Shown piece by piece: positions 53,237-63,507 of a stretch of DNA of 64,000 bases. The DNA is from Corynebacterium guangdongense. GTDB lineage: Bacteria; Actinomycetota; Actinomycetes; Mycobacteriales; Mycobacteriaceae. The notes under the pieces are model-generated. The model had not been told where the DNA came from. It made no database searches and saw only the letters and a list, made by a program, of their open reading frames with translations. The translations under genes were made by a program, and so were the position numbers. The stretch covers positions 2,604,001 to 2,668,000 of the forward strand of contig NZ_CP047654.1 in assembly GCF_030408915.1 (NCBI RefSeq). The letters are read 5' to 3'. Numbering within the stretch: position 1 is the stretch's first letter; the number at the start of each line of letters is the position of its first letter.

Positions 53237-53887
53237 TCAGCCGGCCACCGGCAGCTTCTGCCTGTCCAGCAACGCCCGGACATGCCCCTCGATCTCCTCG
53301 ATGACCCCAGCGACGCCGGCAGCGTCCATTCCCTCCGGGTCCGCGACATCCCAGGTCTCGGTGGCCCTGCCCTGATAGTCCCGCAGTTCCTCGGGGCCGA
53401 TCAGCACGACGACGTCAGACTCGTAGATCGTGCGCGAGGTCAGCTGCTTGGGGTAGATCAGGGACGTGTCGTAGCCCCGCTCCTGCAGCTGACGAATGAT
53501 CTCCGGATTTCCCATCGCCCGCGGCTCGGGCCCCACGGAGCGGAAGAGCGCCTGCTCCCCCGCCAGATGGCGGGCGATCACGGAGGCGATCTGGGAACGC
53601 CCGGTGTTGTGCCGGCAGACGAAGAGGATCTCGCGGCGACGCGTGTGCGCCCCGCCCAGCCAGGCGAGGTTCTCGATCTCCTCGGTCGCCTCACGTTCGA
53701 CGATGATCGGAATGAAGGTCCGGATCTTCGCCGTCTCGGTGTGCTCCGAGATCAGCTCGTCGAGAATCCGGTCGATGTCCCTGGCCGCCAGCGCGTGATC
53801 GTAGCGGCGGTGAAGGTCCTCGCGCAGCGCCCTGAACTTCAGCGCGTTCGGGTCAGGGGCGTCGTCGGCGGTATCGGGCGCAGTCAT
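53237..53887 (-). CDS. arsC: arsenate reductase / low-molecular-weight phosphatase (catalytically intact)
   Basis: A 216-residue enzyme with the helical N-terminal domain (about residues 15-85) and an ArsC/LMW-PTP domain. The loop ILFVCRHNTGRSQIAS contains the full C-x-H-N-x-G-R-S set, and WDVADPEGMD supplies the general-acid Asp-Pro. In corynebacteria such proteins reduce arsenate with mycothiol; a protein-phosphatase role cannot be excluded. No ArsR or arsenite pump gene is nearby. AAGGAGA lies before the ATG at 53885-53887, and that site is part of an inverted repeat. Confidence 0.88.
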   Translation of the reverse strand: MTAPDTADDAPDPNALKFRALREDLHRRYDHALAARDIDRILDELISEHTETAKIRTFIPIIVEREATEEIENLAWLGGAHTRRREILFVCRHNTGRSQIASVIARHLAGEQALFRSVGPEPRAMGNPEIIRQLQERGYDTSLIYPKQLTSRTIYESDVVVLIGPEELRDYQGRATETWDVADPEGMDAAGVAGVIEEIEGHVRALLDRQKLPVAG

Positions 53888-53892
53888 GGGAA

Positions 53893-53998
53893 GTCTCCTT
53901 GGTCACCGTCCCGGGCCAATCGCCCGGTTTCCTGTCATGGGGAAAGGATGCCCCAGTCACGCAGTACGGGGGCCGCGATTGGGTTAAGCCAAGGAGAC
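53893..53998 (-). promoter_or_regulatory. structured leader masking the arsC ribosome site
   Basis: Three nested perfect inverted repeats lie between glf and arsC. The outer arms are 53893-53902 and 53989-53998 (10 bp, GTCTCCTTGG with CCAAGGAGAC). The middle arms are 53916-53923 and 53975-53982 (8 bp, CCAATCGC with GCGATTGG). The inner arms are 53938-53942 and 53951-53955. In the minus-strand RNA the 3' outer arm contains the arsC Shine-Dalgarno AAGGAGA, so folding would hide it. No T-tract follows, so it is not a usual terminator. Confidence 0.6.
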
Positions 53999-54022
53999 GA
54001 TTGTGCGAACACTCGGCAAACC

Positions 54023-55255
<1,233 letters not shown>

Positions 55256-55423
55256 TCAACACCCGCCGAAAATGACAACATGCAACCCCTGCGCCACACA
55301 CGACACGCCCAGTAACATTTGTCCCACACTCCCCATTTGTCACTCCATTAAGTTACACTTCCCAACGTTTGGACCTTTCCTAGTCCGCCAGTGACTTAAC
55401 GCAGATTTACTTAGGAGCACCAC

Positions 55424-57652
55424 GTGCAGCAACGACGCCGAATCTCCGCAGCCGGGGCGGCCACCCGGGCGCGGATGAACCCCGTGCTGGCGACCCTGCT
55501 CGTCGTCACCCTCATCGCCACCGCCACCTTCGGCGGCAACCAGATCCTCCAGACCCAGGACCTCGGGTCCGGCCCCATCGACGTCTCCACCACCTCCACC
55601 TCCCTCGATTCCGGCGAGAGCGTGCTCGTCGACGACGCCGCCATCGCCACCCAGGGCGAGGGCGACGCGCTGCGCACCGTCAAGGAGTTCACCCTCGACG
55701 AACCGATCTCCCTGTTCGCCCTCACCTGGCACGGAGACACCCAGATCCCGACCTACGTCCGTGCCGAACGGGCCGACGGGTCCTGGTCAGAGTGGTACGG
55801 CGCCGAACCGCTGAACATGACCGGCGCCGACGGCAAGACCGGCACCGAGATGATGTACATCGAGCCGACCACCCGTCTCCAGGTCAACGTCGGCAACGTC
55901 GACGTCGTGTCCGGGGCCGGAGCCGAGGACTCCCAGTACGACGGCGTCGGCGGACCGGAGATCCCGCTGCCGGACACCGACCCGGAACAGGCGTCCGAGG
56001 AGGCACCGGCCGAGGCCGCACCCGTGGAGGAGTCCGCACCCGCCGAGGAGGCGCAGATGGCCGAGGCCCCGGAAGAGTCCGCACCCGCCGAGGAGGCGCA
56101 GGCCGAGGGCGGCCTGGCCCCGCTGCCGAGCAACTACGGCGACATCACTCCGGTCGCGGAGACCGGCGGCGCCATCAGCGCCTCCGACATCGAGGTCGTC
56201 CTCATGGACGGCTCCGAGGGCTTCGCCACCGGCGGCGTGAACAACGTCGTCGACGTCGCCAACACCGACGGCATGCCCCAGGTCATCACCCGCGCGCAGT
56301 GGGGCGCGGATGAAAGCTACCGCGGCGGCAGGACCCCGACCTACGACTCCGAGACCAGGGCCGTGACGGTCCACCACACCGCAGGCTCCAACAACTACTC
56401 CGAGTCCGCGGCCCCGGGCATCGTTCGCGGCATCTACAAATACCACGCCGTCACGCTCGGCTGGCGGGACGTCGGCTACGGCGCGATGGTCGACAAGTAC
56501 GGCAACATCTACGAGGGTCGCTACGGCGGACTCGACAAGTCCGTCCAGGGCGCCCACGTCGGCGGCTTCAACAAGCACACCTGGGGCATCTCCATGCTCG
56601 GCAACTACGAGACCGCCGCCCCGACCCAGGCGGGTCTGCAGGCGATGGGTGAGATGGCCGGCTGGAAGGCCGCCGTCCACGGCTTCGACCCGACCGACAC
56701 GACCTGGCTGCAGGCCGACTTCTACTTCAACGGCTCCAAGTACGGCACCGGCCAGGGCAACATGTTCAACACCATCAACGCCCACCGGGACTTCCACTAC
56801 AACGCCTGCCCGGGCGACAACCTCTACGGTCAGATGGGCACCATCCGCAGCGTCGCCGAGGATCGCTACAACGCGATCAAGGGCGGGCTGCACACTTCGC
56901 CGACCACCCCCCGGACAACGACCACCAACCCGGCCACGCCGGACACCCCGTCCGCCCCGGGCGACTCCGGCTCCGATCCCGCTCCCCAGGCCGGCGTCCC
57001 GGCCGAGCTCGTGGACACCCTGGTGCGCGCCTCCTCCGGCGACAGCAGCGCAGCCCTGGGCCTCGGTCTGTCCATCGGCATCGTCGTCCTCACCTACGCG
57101 CTGGCCAACGGGCTGATCGCCCTCCCGGGCGGCGCGGAGAACGCCGGCGAGGTGGCCATCTTCGAGAACTTCACCGTCGCCGACCTGGCCCGGCTCGCGG
57201 ACGCGGCCGCCGCGCTCGCCCCGGATTCGGAAATCTCGCAGAAGTACACCGCGGTCTCCGAGGTCGCCGGCCCGGTTCTCGGCGCCAGCGTCAGCGGTGA
57301 GATTCACACCGGCATCGGCGGACCGACCGGCGATCTCGTCGCCCAGGAAACGGGCGACGCACAGCTCGGCGCACTCGCCGACGTGCTGGCCTCGCAGGCC
57401 ACCGAGGACCTCAGCTTCGCGATCTTCGAGAACGGCCTGATCGTCGACTCCGAGCAGGTCGGCACCCGCGCCGTCTGGGGCGAGATCGCCGACGCCTGGC
57501 TGCAGCAGGGTCTCGACCTGGGCACCCTGGGTCTGCCCCTGAGCGACCAGTACGCCACCGGCGAGGGCAGCAAGGTCCGGGTCGACTTCCAGGGCGGCTA
57601 CATTTCCTTCGACCCGGCCACCAGCAAGGTCGACGTCCGGACGTCCTCCTAA
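55424..57652 (+). CDS. secreted N-acetylmuramoyl-L-alanine amidase (PGRP domain, LGFP repeat)
   Basis: A 742-residue exported protein (Rv3811-like). A hydrophobic N-terminal segment (ATLLVVTLIATATFGGNQI) is followed by a beta domain and an Ala/Glu/Pro-rich linker in which EESAPAEEAQ occurs twice. The amidase_2/PGRP domain (about residues 285-480) carries zinc ligands in VTVHHTAGSNN (about 316) and NAHRDFHYNACPG (about 452). The last 60 residues hold an LGFP-type repeat (TLGLPLSDQY). It should cleave peptide stems from peptidoglycan. The GTG start has TAGGAG upstream. Confidence 0.93.
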   Translation: MQQRRRISAAGAATRARMNPVLATLLVVTLIATATFGGNQILQTQDLGSGPIDVSTTSTSLDSGESVLVDDAAIATQGEGDALRTVKEFTLDEPISLFALTWHGDTQIPTYVRAERADGSWSEWYGAEPLNMTGADGKTGTEMMYIEPTTRLQVNVGNVDVVSGAGAEDSQYDGVGGPEIPLPDTDPEQASEEAPAEAAPVEESAPAEEAQMAEAPEESAPAEEAQAEGGLAPLPSNYGDITPVAETGGAISASDIEVVLMDGSEGFATGGVNNVVDVANTDGMPQVITRAQWGADESYRGGRTPTYDSETRAVTVHHTAGSNNYSESAAPGIVRGIYKYHAVTLGWRDVGYGAMVDKYGNIYEGRYGGLDKSVQGAHVGGFNKHTWGISMLGNYETAAPTQAGLQAMGEMAGWKAAVHGFDPTDTTWLQADFYFNGSKYGTGQGNMFNTINAHRDFHYNACPGDNLYGQMGTIRSVAEDRYNAIKGGLHTSPTTPRTTTTNPATPDTPSAPGDSGSDPAPQAGVPAELVDTLVRASSGDSSAALGLGLSIGIVVLTYALANGLIALPGGAENAGEVAIFENFTVADLARLADAAAALAPDSEISQKYTAVSEVAGPVLGASVSGEIHTGIGGPTGDLVAQETGDAQLGALADVLASQATEDLSFAIFENGLIVDSEQVGTRAVWGEIADAWLQQGLDLGTLGLPLSDQYATGEGSKVRVDFQGGYISFDPATSKVDVRTSS

Positions 57653-57665
57653 GCGGGACAACACA

Positions 57666-57694
57666 GCGGCGTGGGGAGCTCCTCCCCACGCCGC
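57666..57694. terminator. bidirectional terminator between the amidase gene and glpK
   Basis: GCGGCGTGGGGAG (57666-57678) pairs perfectly with CTCCCCACGCCGC (57682-57694) around a three-base loop. GTCCGGTGTTTTCC follows on the plus strand. It lies between two convergent stop codons. Confidence 0.85.
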
Positions 57695-57720
57695 GTCCGG
57701 TGTTTTCCGGGCTCTCCGGG

Positions 57721-59223
57721 TCAGGCCTGGCCGAACGAGGCCGCCACGGCGATGTTCCAGCCGTCGATGAGCGCGCGTCGCCGCTCCTCCCCCATCGCCG
57801 ATTCCCAGGTCCGGTCGACGGTCACGCGGGCGGCGATGTCGTCCAGCGTCGCCCAGCCCGCGCCGACGGCCGCCGCATAGCCGGCCCCCAGGACGGTCGT
57901 CTCGACGTTGGCGGGCCTTTCGACCGGGGTGCCCAGGACGTCCGCCTGGATCTGCATGAGCAGTTCATTGGCGACCATGCCGCCGTCCACGCGCAGCCGC
58001 TCGAGCGCCACGCCGGAGTCCTCCTCCATCGCGCGGACGACCTCCCGGGTCTGCAGCGCCGTCGCCTCAAGCGCTGCGCGGGCCAGGTGGCGCCGGTCGG
58101 CGAAGCGCGTTAGCCCCGTGATGGTGCCGCGGGCGTCGGGGCGCCAGCGCGGGGCGAACAGCCCGGAGAACGCGGGCACGATATAGACCCCGCCGCTGTC
58201 CTCGACCTGCCCCGCCAGGGTCTCCGAATCCGCCGCCGTGCGCAGGACGCCGAGCTGGTCGCGCAGCCACTGGATGAGCGAACCTCCCACCGCGACGGAT
58301 CCCTCCAGAGCGTAGACCGGCGCCTGCCCCGCCACCTGCCAGGCGACCGTGGTGAGCAGCCCGGACTCGGACAGGTGCGGCGTCTCACCGGTGTTGAGGA
58401 GCAGGAAAAGGCCGGTGCCGTAGGTGTTTTTGGCGTCGCCCACGGCGAAGCAGGCCTGCCCGAACAACGCGGCCTGCTGGTCGCCGAGCACGCCGGTGAT
58501 GGGCACCCCGGCCAGCAGGCCGCGGTGCCGGACCGAGCCGAATTCGCCTATCGACGCCCGAATCTCCGGCAGCATCGAGATCGGCACCCCCACCGCCTCG
58601 CAGAGTTCCGGATCCCAGGTCTGCGTGCGCAGATCCATGAGCAGGGTGCGCGAGGCGTTGGTCACGTCGGTGGCGTAGACCGGGTTGCCGCGGGCCCCGC
58701 CGGTGAGGTTCCAGAGCAGCCAGGTGTCCATGGTCCCGCACAGCAGCTCTCCGTCGGCGGCGCGCTCCCGGGCGCCGTCGACGTGATCGAGGATCCAGGC
58801 GATCTTCGGGCCGGCCGGGTAGGAGTTGGCCATCAGTCCGGTGCGCGCCAGCCAGCGCCGGGCGTCCCCGTCGTCGGCGGTGCGGGTGTCCTGCCACACG
58901 ATCGCGTTGTGGATGGGCTCGCCGGTCGCCCGGTCCCAGACGACGGCGGTCTCCCGCTGGTTGGTCAGCCCGAGCGCGCCGACGTCCTCGACGGTGATGT
59001 CCTGTTCCACCATCGCGACCGTGACGGTCCGGCGGACGTTGGCCCAGATTTCGCGGGCGTCGTGTTCGACCCAGCCCTGCCGGGGCAGAATCTGCTGGTG
59101 CTCGTACTGCGCCGAGGAGACCACCGCGCCGGCGCCGTCGGTGATCACGCACCGGGTGGAGGTCGTACCCTGGTCGATCGCGATAATCAGGGGCTCAGGA
59201 AATCTGGAGGTCACGGGTGCCAT
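57721..59223 (-). CDS. glpK: glycerol kinase
   Basis: A 500-residue FGGY-family kinase that phosphorylates glycerol with ATP. The N-terminal phosphate loop is [15 protein letters not shown]. The glycerol-binding segment [18 protein letters not shown] is present, and [13 protein letters not shown] and [12 protein letters not shown] complete the fold. I chose the ATG at 59221-59223; GTG at 59214 is an alternative that begins closer to the conserved region. No glycerol facilitator or GlpD gene is adjacent in the window. Confidence 0.96.
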   Translation of the reverse strand: MAPVTSRFPEPLIIAIDQGTTSTRCVITDGAGAVVSSAQYEHQQILPRQGWVEHDAREIWANVRRTVTVAMVEQDITVEDVGALGLTNQRETAVVWDRATGEPIHNAIVWQDTRTADDGDARRWLARTGLMANSYPAGPKIAWILDHVDGARERAADGELLCGTMDTWLLWNLTGGARGNPVYATDVTNASRTLLMDLRTQTWDPELCEAVGVPISMLPEIRASIGEFGSVRHRGLLAGVPITGVLGDQQAALFGQACFAVGDAKNTYGTGLFLLLNTGETPHLSESGLLTTVAWQVAGQAPVYALEGSVAVGGSLIQWLRDQLGVLRTAADSETLAGQVEDSGGVYIVPAFSGLFAPRWRPDARGTITGLTRFADRRHLARAALEATALQTREVVRAMEEDSGVALERLRVDGGMVANELLMQIQADVLGTPVERPANVETTVLGAGYAAAVGAGWATLDDIAARVTVDRTWESAMGEERRRALIDGWNIAVAASFGQA

Positions 59224-59412
59224 TATGGCCGACGACCGCGCCGCTCCGCGCCAGATCTGGGCCCCGGCGGTGCTCGGGTTGATGGGCAGGGGATCGCGAC
59301 CTGGGAAAACGCGGGCAGCGAGGTAATCTGCAGCACGGTCGGTGCCCGATTCTGCGGTCACCCCACCGAAAGCCCAGGTCACGTTCCGCACGGTGCGGAA
59401 TCGGACACCGGT

Positions 59413-60237
59413 CTAGAACCAGCGCTCCAGGACCTGCGCCACGCCGGCGTCGTTGTTGGTGCCGGTGATCTCGTCGGCGACCCGCTTGACGGGGTCGGCG
59501 GCGTTGGCCATCGCGACGCCGTGGCTGACCCAGGTGAGCATCTCGATGTCGTTGGGCATGTCGCCGAAGGCGATGGTGCGATTCCGGTCGACGCCGTGCA
59601 TCTCGGCCAGGGTGGCGACGCCGAGGGCCTTGGTCACGCCGGGGGCGGCGACCTCCAGCAGACCCTCGTTCATCGAATAGGTGATGTGGGCGTGGGACTC
59701 GTCGACATGCGGGCGGATCAACGCGTACATCTGCGCGGCGGTCAGCGAGTCGTTGCGCAGGATCATCTTCACCGCCGGCATGTGGAGCACCTCATCCGTG
59801 GACAGGACGCCGAAGCCCTGCTCCTCCCAGGTGTGGTTGTAGTCCGGCTCGACGACGAACACGTCCTCCGGCGGGTCGAAGGAGGAGACGCCGACCCGTT
59901 CGGCGGCGATGGTGACGCCGCCGTGTTCGGCCAGCGCGGTCGTCGCCACGTCGTGGACTTCGGCCATGACCTCCGGCTCAACGACATGCGAGGCCAGGAC
60001 GCGGTCGCTGCTGGAATCGTAGAGCACGGCGCCGTTGCTGGTCACGCATACGGGGCGGATGGTGAGCTGGTCCAGGACCTCGTGGATCCAGCGGTGCGGA
60101 CGGCCGGTGGCCAGAGCGACTTCAGTGCCCGCGGCGGTGGCGCGGCTGATGGCGTCGCGGAGCCGGGCGGGCACCCGGTCGGTGGTGGTGACGAGTGTGC
60201 CGTCGATGTCGCTGGCCACCAGCAGAGGGGTATCCAC
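59413..60237 (-). CDS. Cof-type HAD hydrolase
   Basis: A 274-residue phosphatase of the HAD IIB class. Motif I is VASDIDGTLVTTTDR, the Thr/Ser motif is in VCVTSNGAVLYD, the cap domain occupies about residues 85-190, and motif IV is AFGDMPNDIEMLTWV. Substrates of such proteins are sugar phosphates or cofactors; none can be assigned. I favour the GTG at 60235-60237, which overlaps the previous stop as TAGTG with GGCGGAAG upstream; GTG at 60249 is the alternative. Confidence 0.92.
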   Translation of the reverse strand: MDTPLLVASDIDGTLVTTTDRVPARLRDAISRATAAGTEVALATGRPHRWIHEVLDQLTIRPVCVTSNGAVLYDSSSDRVLASHVVEPEVMAEVHDVATTALAEHGGVTIAAERVGVSSFDPPEDVFVVEPDYNHTWEEQGFGVLSTDEVLHMPAVKMILRNDSLTAAQMYALIRPHVDESHAHITYSMNEGLLEVAAPGVTKALGVATLAEMHGVDRNRTIAFGDMPNDIEMLTWVSHGVAMANAADPVKRVADEITGTNNDAGVAQVLERWF

Positions 60238-60473
60238 TACTTCCGCCACCAGTGGATGATGCGGTCGCGCAGGCCGCGGGCGTTACCCAGTGCGGCGTCG
60301 GCGCGGCGGTCCAGCTTCTCGACGGCCTTCGCCGCCCGCCTGCGGGCGGATTCCCGGCGCGCCTCGCGGGCCTGCCGCTCCCGGACCTTCGCCTGGCGCC
60401 GGGCCCGCTTGTCGGCCCGGTACTCGACGTCCAGGGCGTCGGCCTCGGCCAACGTCGGGGCAGAGCCGCCCAT
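60237..60473 (-). CDS. small basic coiled-coil protein
   Basis: A 78-residue protein. About residues 15-55 are very rich in Arg, Lys, Ala and Glu (DKRARRQAKVRERQAREA), predicting a long charged helix, and it ends IIHWWRK. It lies 12 bases after the acyltransferase gene and overlaps the HAD gene start, so it is part of the serS-acyltransferase-HAD run. It may bind RNA or membrane; no family is recognised. Confidence 0.72.
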   Translation of the reverse strand: MGGSAPTLAEADALDVEYRADKRARRQAKVRERQAREARRESARRRAAKAVEKLDRRADAALGNARGLRDRIIHWWRK

Positions 60474-60485
60474 GGACGCCGGACG

Positions 60486-61226
60486 TCAGTAGAGTCCGTC
60501 CTCGAAGGGGCCGTACTCGGCGTCGTAGGCGGCGCGGGCGTCGGCGAGCAGCTCGGACATGACGGATTTCAGGCGCGCCGTGGCCTCCTCCGGCGTGCCG
60601 GAGGTGTCGACCGGCGCGCCGACGTGGATGAACACCGGGACGTTGGAGCGGCCGAGGTGCTTCTTCCGACCCTTGGTCCAGATGCGCTGGGACCCCCAGG
60701 TGACCATCGGGATGAGTGGCACGCCGGCGCCGGCGGCGATCCGGGCGGCCCCCGTCTTGAATTCCTTGAGCTCGAAGGAGCGCGAGATCGTGGCCTCCGG
60801 GAAGATTCCGACGATCTGGCCGTCGCGCAAGCGCCGGATCGCCTCCTCCACGGAGCTTGCGCCCTTGTCGCGGTCGACGGAGGCGTGGTCCATGGACTTC
60901 ATGATCGCGCCGACGACGGGGGTGTCGAAGACCTCCTTCTTCGCCATGAAGCGGACCAGCCGGCGACCGCGGACGTGGCCGGGGATCTCCCCGAAGATGA
61001 AGTCGTAGTAACCGGTGTGATTCATCGCCAGCAGCGCGCCGCCGGTGGCCGGGAGGTGCTCCGCGCCCACGACGGTGACGGCGATGCCCTGCGCCCGCAG
61101 AACCGCCTTGAGCACGCGGATGACGAACCCGTTGTAGAAGCGCTCCCCGCTCTCCACCGGATGATTGTCCACCTCGGGCAGGTCGGCGGGGACGCGGAAC
61201 TGGCCGCCGGCGATGCGGTACCGCAT
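60486..61226 (-). CDS. 1-acyl-sn-glycerol-3-phosphate acyltransferase (PlsC family)
   Basis: A 246-residue acyltransferase. The HX4D motif lies in LLAMNHTGYYDFIFGE and the phosphate-binding motif in VGIFPEATISRSFEL, where the usual FPEGT is FPEAT. A hydrophobic stretch at about residues 38-60 would hold it at the membrane. It likely acylates lysophosphatidic acid or a related lipid. Its ATG overlaps the serS stop by one base (TAATG), so translation is coupled. Confidence 0.92.
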   Translation of the reverse strand: MRYRIAGGQFRVPADLPEVDNHPVESGERFYNGFVIRVLKAVLRAQGIAVTVVGAEHLPATGGALLAMNHTGYYDFIFGEIPGHVRGRRLVRFMAKKEVFDTPVVGAIMKSMDHASVDRDKGASSVEEAIRRLRDGQIVGIFPEATISRSFELKEFKTGAARIAAGAGVPLIPMVTWGSQRIWTKGRKKHLGRSNVPVFIHVGAPVDTSGTPEEATARLKSVMSELLADARAAYDAEYGPFEDGLY

Positions 61227-62485
61227 TAGTTCTTCGGCTCCAGCATGTCCTTGCCCACGAACGGGCGCAGGGCCTCGGGCACGACGACGGAGCCGTCGGC
61301 CTGCTGGTGGTTCTCCAGCAGCGCCACCAGCCAACGGGTCGTGGCGAGCGTGCCGTTGAGGGTCGCGGCAGTCTGGGTCTTGCCCTCGGCGTCGCGGTAG
61401 CGGGTGTTGAGGCGACGGGCCTGGAAGGTGGTGCAGTTGGAGGTGGAGGTCAGCTCGCGGTAGGTGTTCTGGGTCGGGACCCAAGCCTCGGTGTCGAACT
61501 TGCGGGCGGCGGAATCGCCGAGGTCGCCGCCGGCGACGTCGATGACGCGGTACGGCACGTCGATGGCCGCGAGCATCTCGCGCTCCATGCCCAGCAGCTT
61601 CTGGTGCATTTCCTCGGCCTCGGCCGGGTCGCAGTAGACGAACATCTCCAGCTTGTCGAACTGGTGGACGCGGATGATGCCGCGGGTGTCCTTGCCGTAG
61701 GAGCCGGCTTCCCGACGGAAGCAGGAGGACCAGCCGGCGTACTTGACGGGGCCGTCCCTGAGGTCGATGATCTCGTCCTTGTGGTAGCCGGCCAGGGCGA
61801 CCTCGGAGGTGCCGACCAGATAGAGGTCGTCCTCCTCCAGGCGGTAGACCTCGTCGGCGTGGTTGCCGAGGAAGCCGGTGCCCTGCATAATCTCCGGGCG
61901 CACGAGGACCGGCGGAATCATGAGGGTGAAGCCGGCCTCGCGGGCCTTCTGCGCGGCGAGCAGCATGATGCTCAGCTGCAGCCAGGCGCCGTCGCCGGTG
62001 AGGTAGTAGAAGCGGGCGCCGCCGACCTTGGCGCCGCGCTCCATGTCGATGAGCTTGAGGGACTCGCCCAGCTCCAGGTGGTCCTTCGGCTCGAAGTCGA
62101 AGGCGGGCAGCTCGCCGACCTCCTCGAGGACGATGAAGTCCTCCTCCCCGCCGGCCGGGGCGCCCTCGACGATGTTGGCGATGGAGTACTGCAGCTCCTG
62201 GACGCGGGCCTCGGCGTCCTTCTGCTTCTCCTCGGCCTCCTTCACTCGGGCCTTGAGTTCGTTGGAGCCCTCCAGCAGGGCCGGGCGCTCCTCCGGGGAG
62301 GCCTGGCCGATCTTCTTGCCGAAGGCCTTCTGCTCGCCGCGCAGGGCGTCGGCGGAGGCGATGGCCTCACGACGTGCCTCGTCGGCGGACAGCAGCTCGT
62401 CGACGAGCGCGGGGTCATCGCCACGGGTGACCTGGCTGGCGCGGACTACGTCTGGGTTCTCGCGGAGGAATTTAAGGTCAATCAC
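61226..62485 (-). CDS. serS: seryl-tRNA synthetase
   Basis: A 419-residue class II synthetase. The N-terminal coiled-coil arm (about residues 30-105) binds the tRNA-Ser variable arm. Motif 2 appears as [20 protein letters not shown] and motif 3 near [18 protein letters not shown]. The GTG start at 62483-62485 gives the standard beginning [14 protein letters not shown] after the initiator. It is the first gene of a four-gene minus-strand run and divergent from the GntR regulator. Confidence 0.98.
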   Translation of the reverse strand: MIDLKFLRENPDVVRASQVTRGDDPALVDELLSADEARREAIASADALRGEQKAFGKKIGQASPEERPALLEGSNELKARVKEAEEKQKDAEARVQELQYSIANIVEGAPAGGEEDFIVLEEVGELPAFDFEPKDHLELGESLKLIDMERGAKVGGARFYYLTGDGAWLQLSIMLLAAQKAREAGFTLMIPPVLVRPEIMQGTGFLGNHADEVYRLEEDDLYLVGTSEVALAGYHKDEIIDLRDGPVKYAGWSSCFRREAGSYGKDTRGIIRVHQFDKLEMFVYCDPAEAEEMHQKLLGMEREMLAAIDVPYRVIDVAGGDLGDSAARKFDTEAWVPTQNTYRELTSTSNCTTFQARRLNTRYRDAEGKTQTAATLNGTLATTRWLVALLENHQQADGSVVVPEALRPFVGKDMLEPKN

Positions 62486-62552
62486 ACAGCCAACATTACC
62501 TTCCTGCCCCGAACCGTGGTGGTGCGACGCCGACGAGCACCCAATACCACCG

Positions 62553-62586
62553 GTGATTATCACAGCCCTTGGCCTGGTAATAACCA
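62553..62586. promoter_or_regulatory. two candidate operators before the GntR regulator
   Basis: GTGATTATCAC (62553-62563) is a perfect palindrome. TGGT-AATA-ACCA (62575-62586) is a second inverted repeat, 20 bases before the ATG. HutC-type regulators bind short palindromes of this size, so self-regulation and control of serS are possible. Confidence 0.45.
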
Positions 62587-62605
62587 CTGGACTAGGCTGG
62601 AGGGC

Positions 62606-63445
62606 ATGTCCACCGATTCCCCCGGGCCCTCCCCGACCGCCCCCGGCCCCGCCACCAGGGCTGACCAGACCGGGAGCAACGCAACCGGCAGCGACACCTC
62701 CATGCTGCCGGTGCGCACGATCGAGGACGGACCCGTACCCAAGCACGCCCAGCTCCGGGCGATCCTGGAGGAAATGAGCACCACGGCGCTGTCACCCGGC
62801 GACATGCTCCCGGGTGAACGCACCCTGGAGGAGTTCTACGGGGTCTCCCGCATCACCGTGCGGCGCGCCATCGGCGATCTCGTCGCGTCCGGGCGCCTCC
62901 GGCGCGTCCGCGGAAAAGGCACGTTCGTGGCGCCCAACCCCCTGGTCAGCCGCATGGCCCTCGCCTCGTTCTCGCAGGAGATGGCCGCCCAGGGCGTCAG
63001 CGCGGCCTCCCGCATCCTCCTGTCCGAGCGGGCCATCGCGCCGCCCGAGGTGGTCAACTTCTTCGGCTGCGAACCCCATGAACCGCAGATTCACCTGCGC
63101 CGCCTGCGCCTCGGCGACGGGCAGGCCTACGCGCTGGACGACGCCTGGTACAACGTGGCCATCGCCCCGGACCTGCTGGAGAACGACGTCTACAACTCCG
63201 TCTACGCCATCCTCGAGGAGAACTACGACGCGCCCGTGACCACCGCCGATCAGACCGTCACCGCCGTGGACTCGGACATTTCGACCGCGAGCCACCTGGA
63301 CGTCGAGCCCGGCGTGGCCCTGCTGCACGTCATCCGCCGAAGCGTGACGGGGACCAGACCCGTGGAATGGTGCTCCTCCGTGTACCGCTCCGACCGCTAT
63401 CGCCTGCACTCGACCATCAGCCGTGAGTACCCTGACAACCAGTAA
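62606..63445 (+). CDS. GntR/HutC-family transcriptional regulator
   Basis: A 279-residue regulator. After a Ser/Pro/Thr-rich N-terminus of about 35 residues, the winged helix (about 45-110) contains [20 protein letters not shown] and [14 protein letters not shown]. The C-terminal UTRA ligand domain (about 120-275) has [15 protein letters not shown] and ends with the usual [14 protein letters not shown]. The effector is unknown, most likely a small metabolite. TGGAGG precedes the ATG. Two palindromes lie just upstream. Confidence 0.94.
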   Translation: MSTDSPGPSPTAPGPATRADQTGSNATGSDTSMLPVRTIEDGPVPKHAQLRAILEEMSTTALSPGDMLPGERTLEEFYGVSRITVRRAIGDLVASGRLRRVRGKGTFVAPNPLVSRMALASFSQEMAAQGVSAASRILLSERAIAPPEVVNFFGCEPHEPQIHLRRLRLGDGQAYALDDAWYNVAIAPDLLENDVYNSVYAILEENYDAPVTTADQTVTAVDSDISTASHLDVEPGVALLHVIRRSVTGTRPVEWCSSVYRSDRYRLHSTISREYPDNQ

Positions 63446-63507
63446 GTCTGATTTCCCCGTGACCGACGTGTGACATCTCGCCCCCCGGGGCACAATTAGG
63501 AACCACT

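Noticed and set aside
51156..53887. A classical ars operon
   Set aside because: No ArsR-type regulator, ArsB/Acr3 efflux gene or second intact ArsC is next to the genes, so arsenic resistance is only one possible role.
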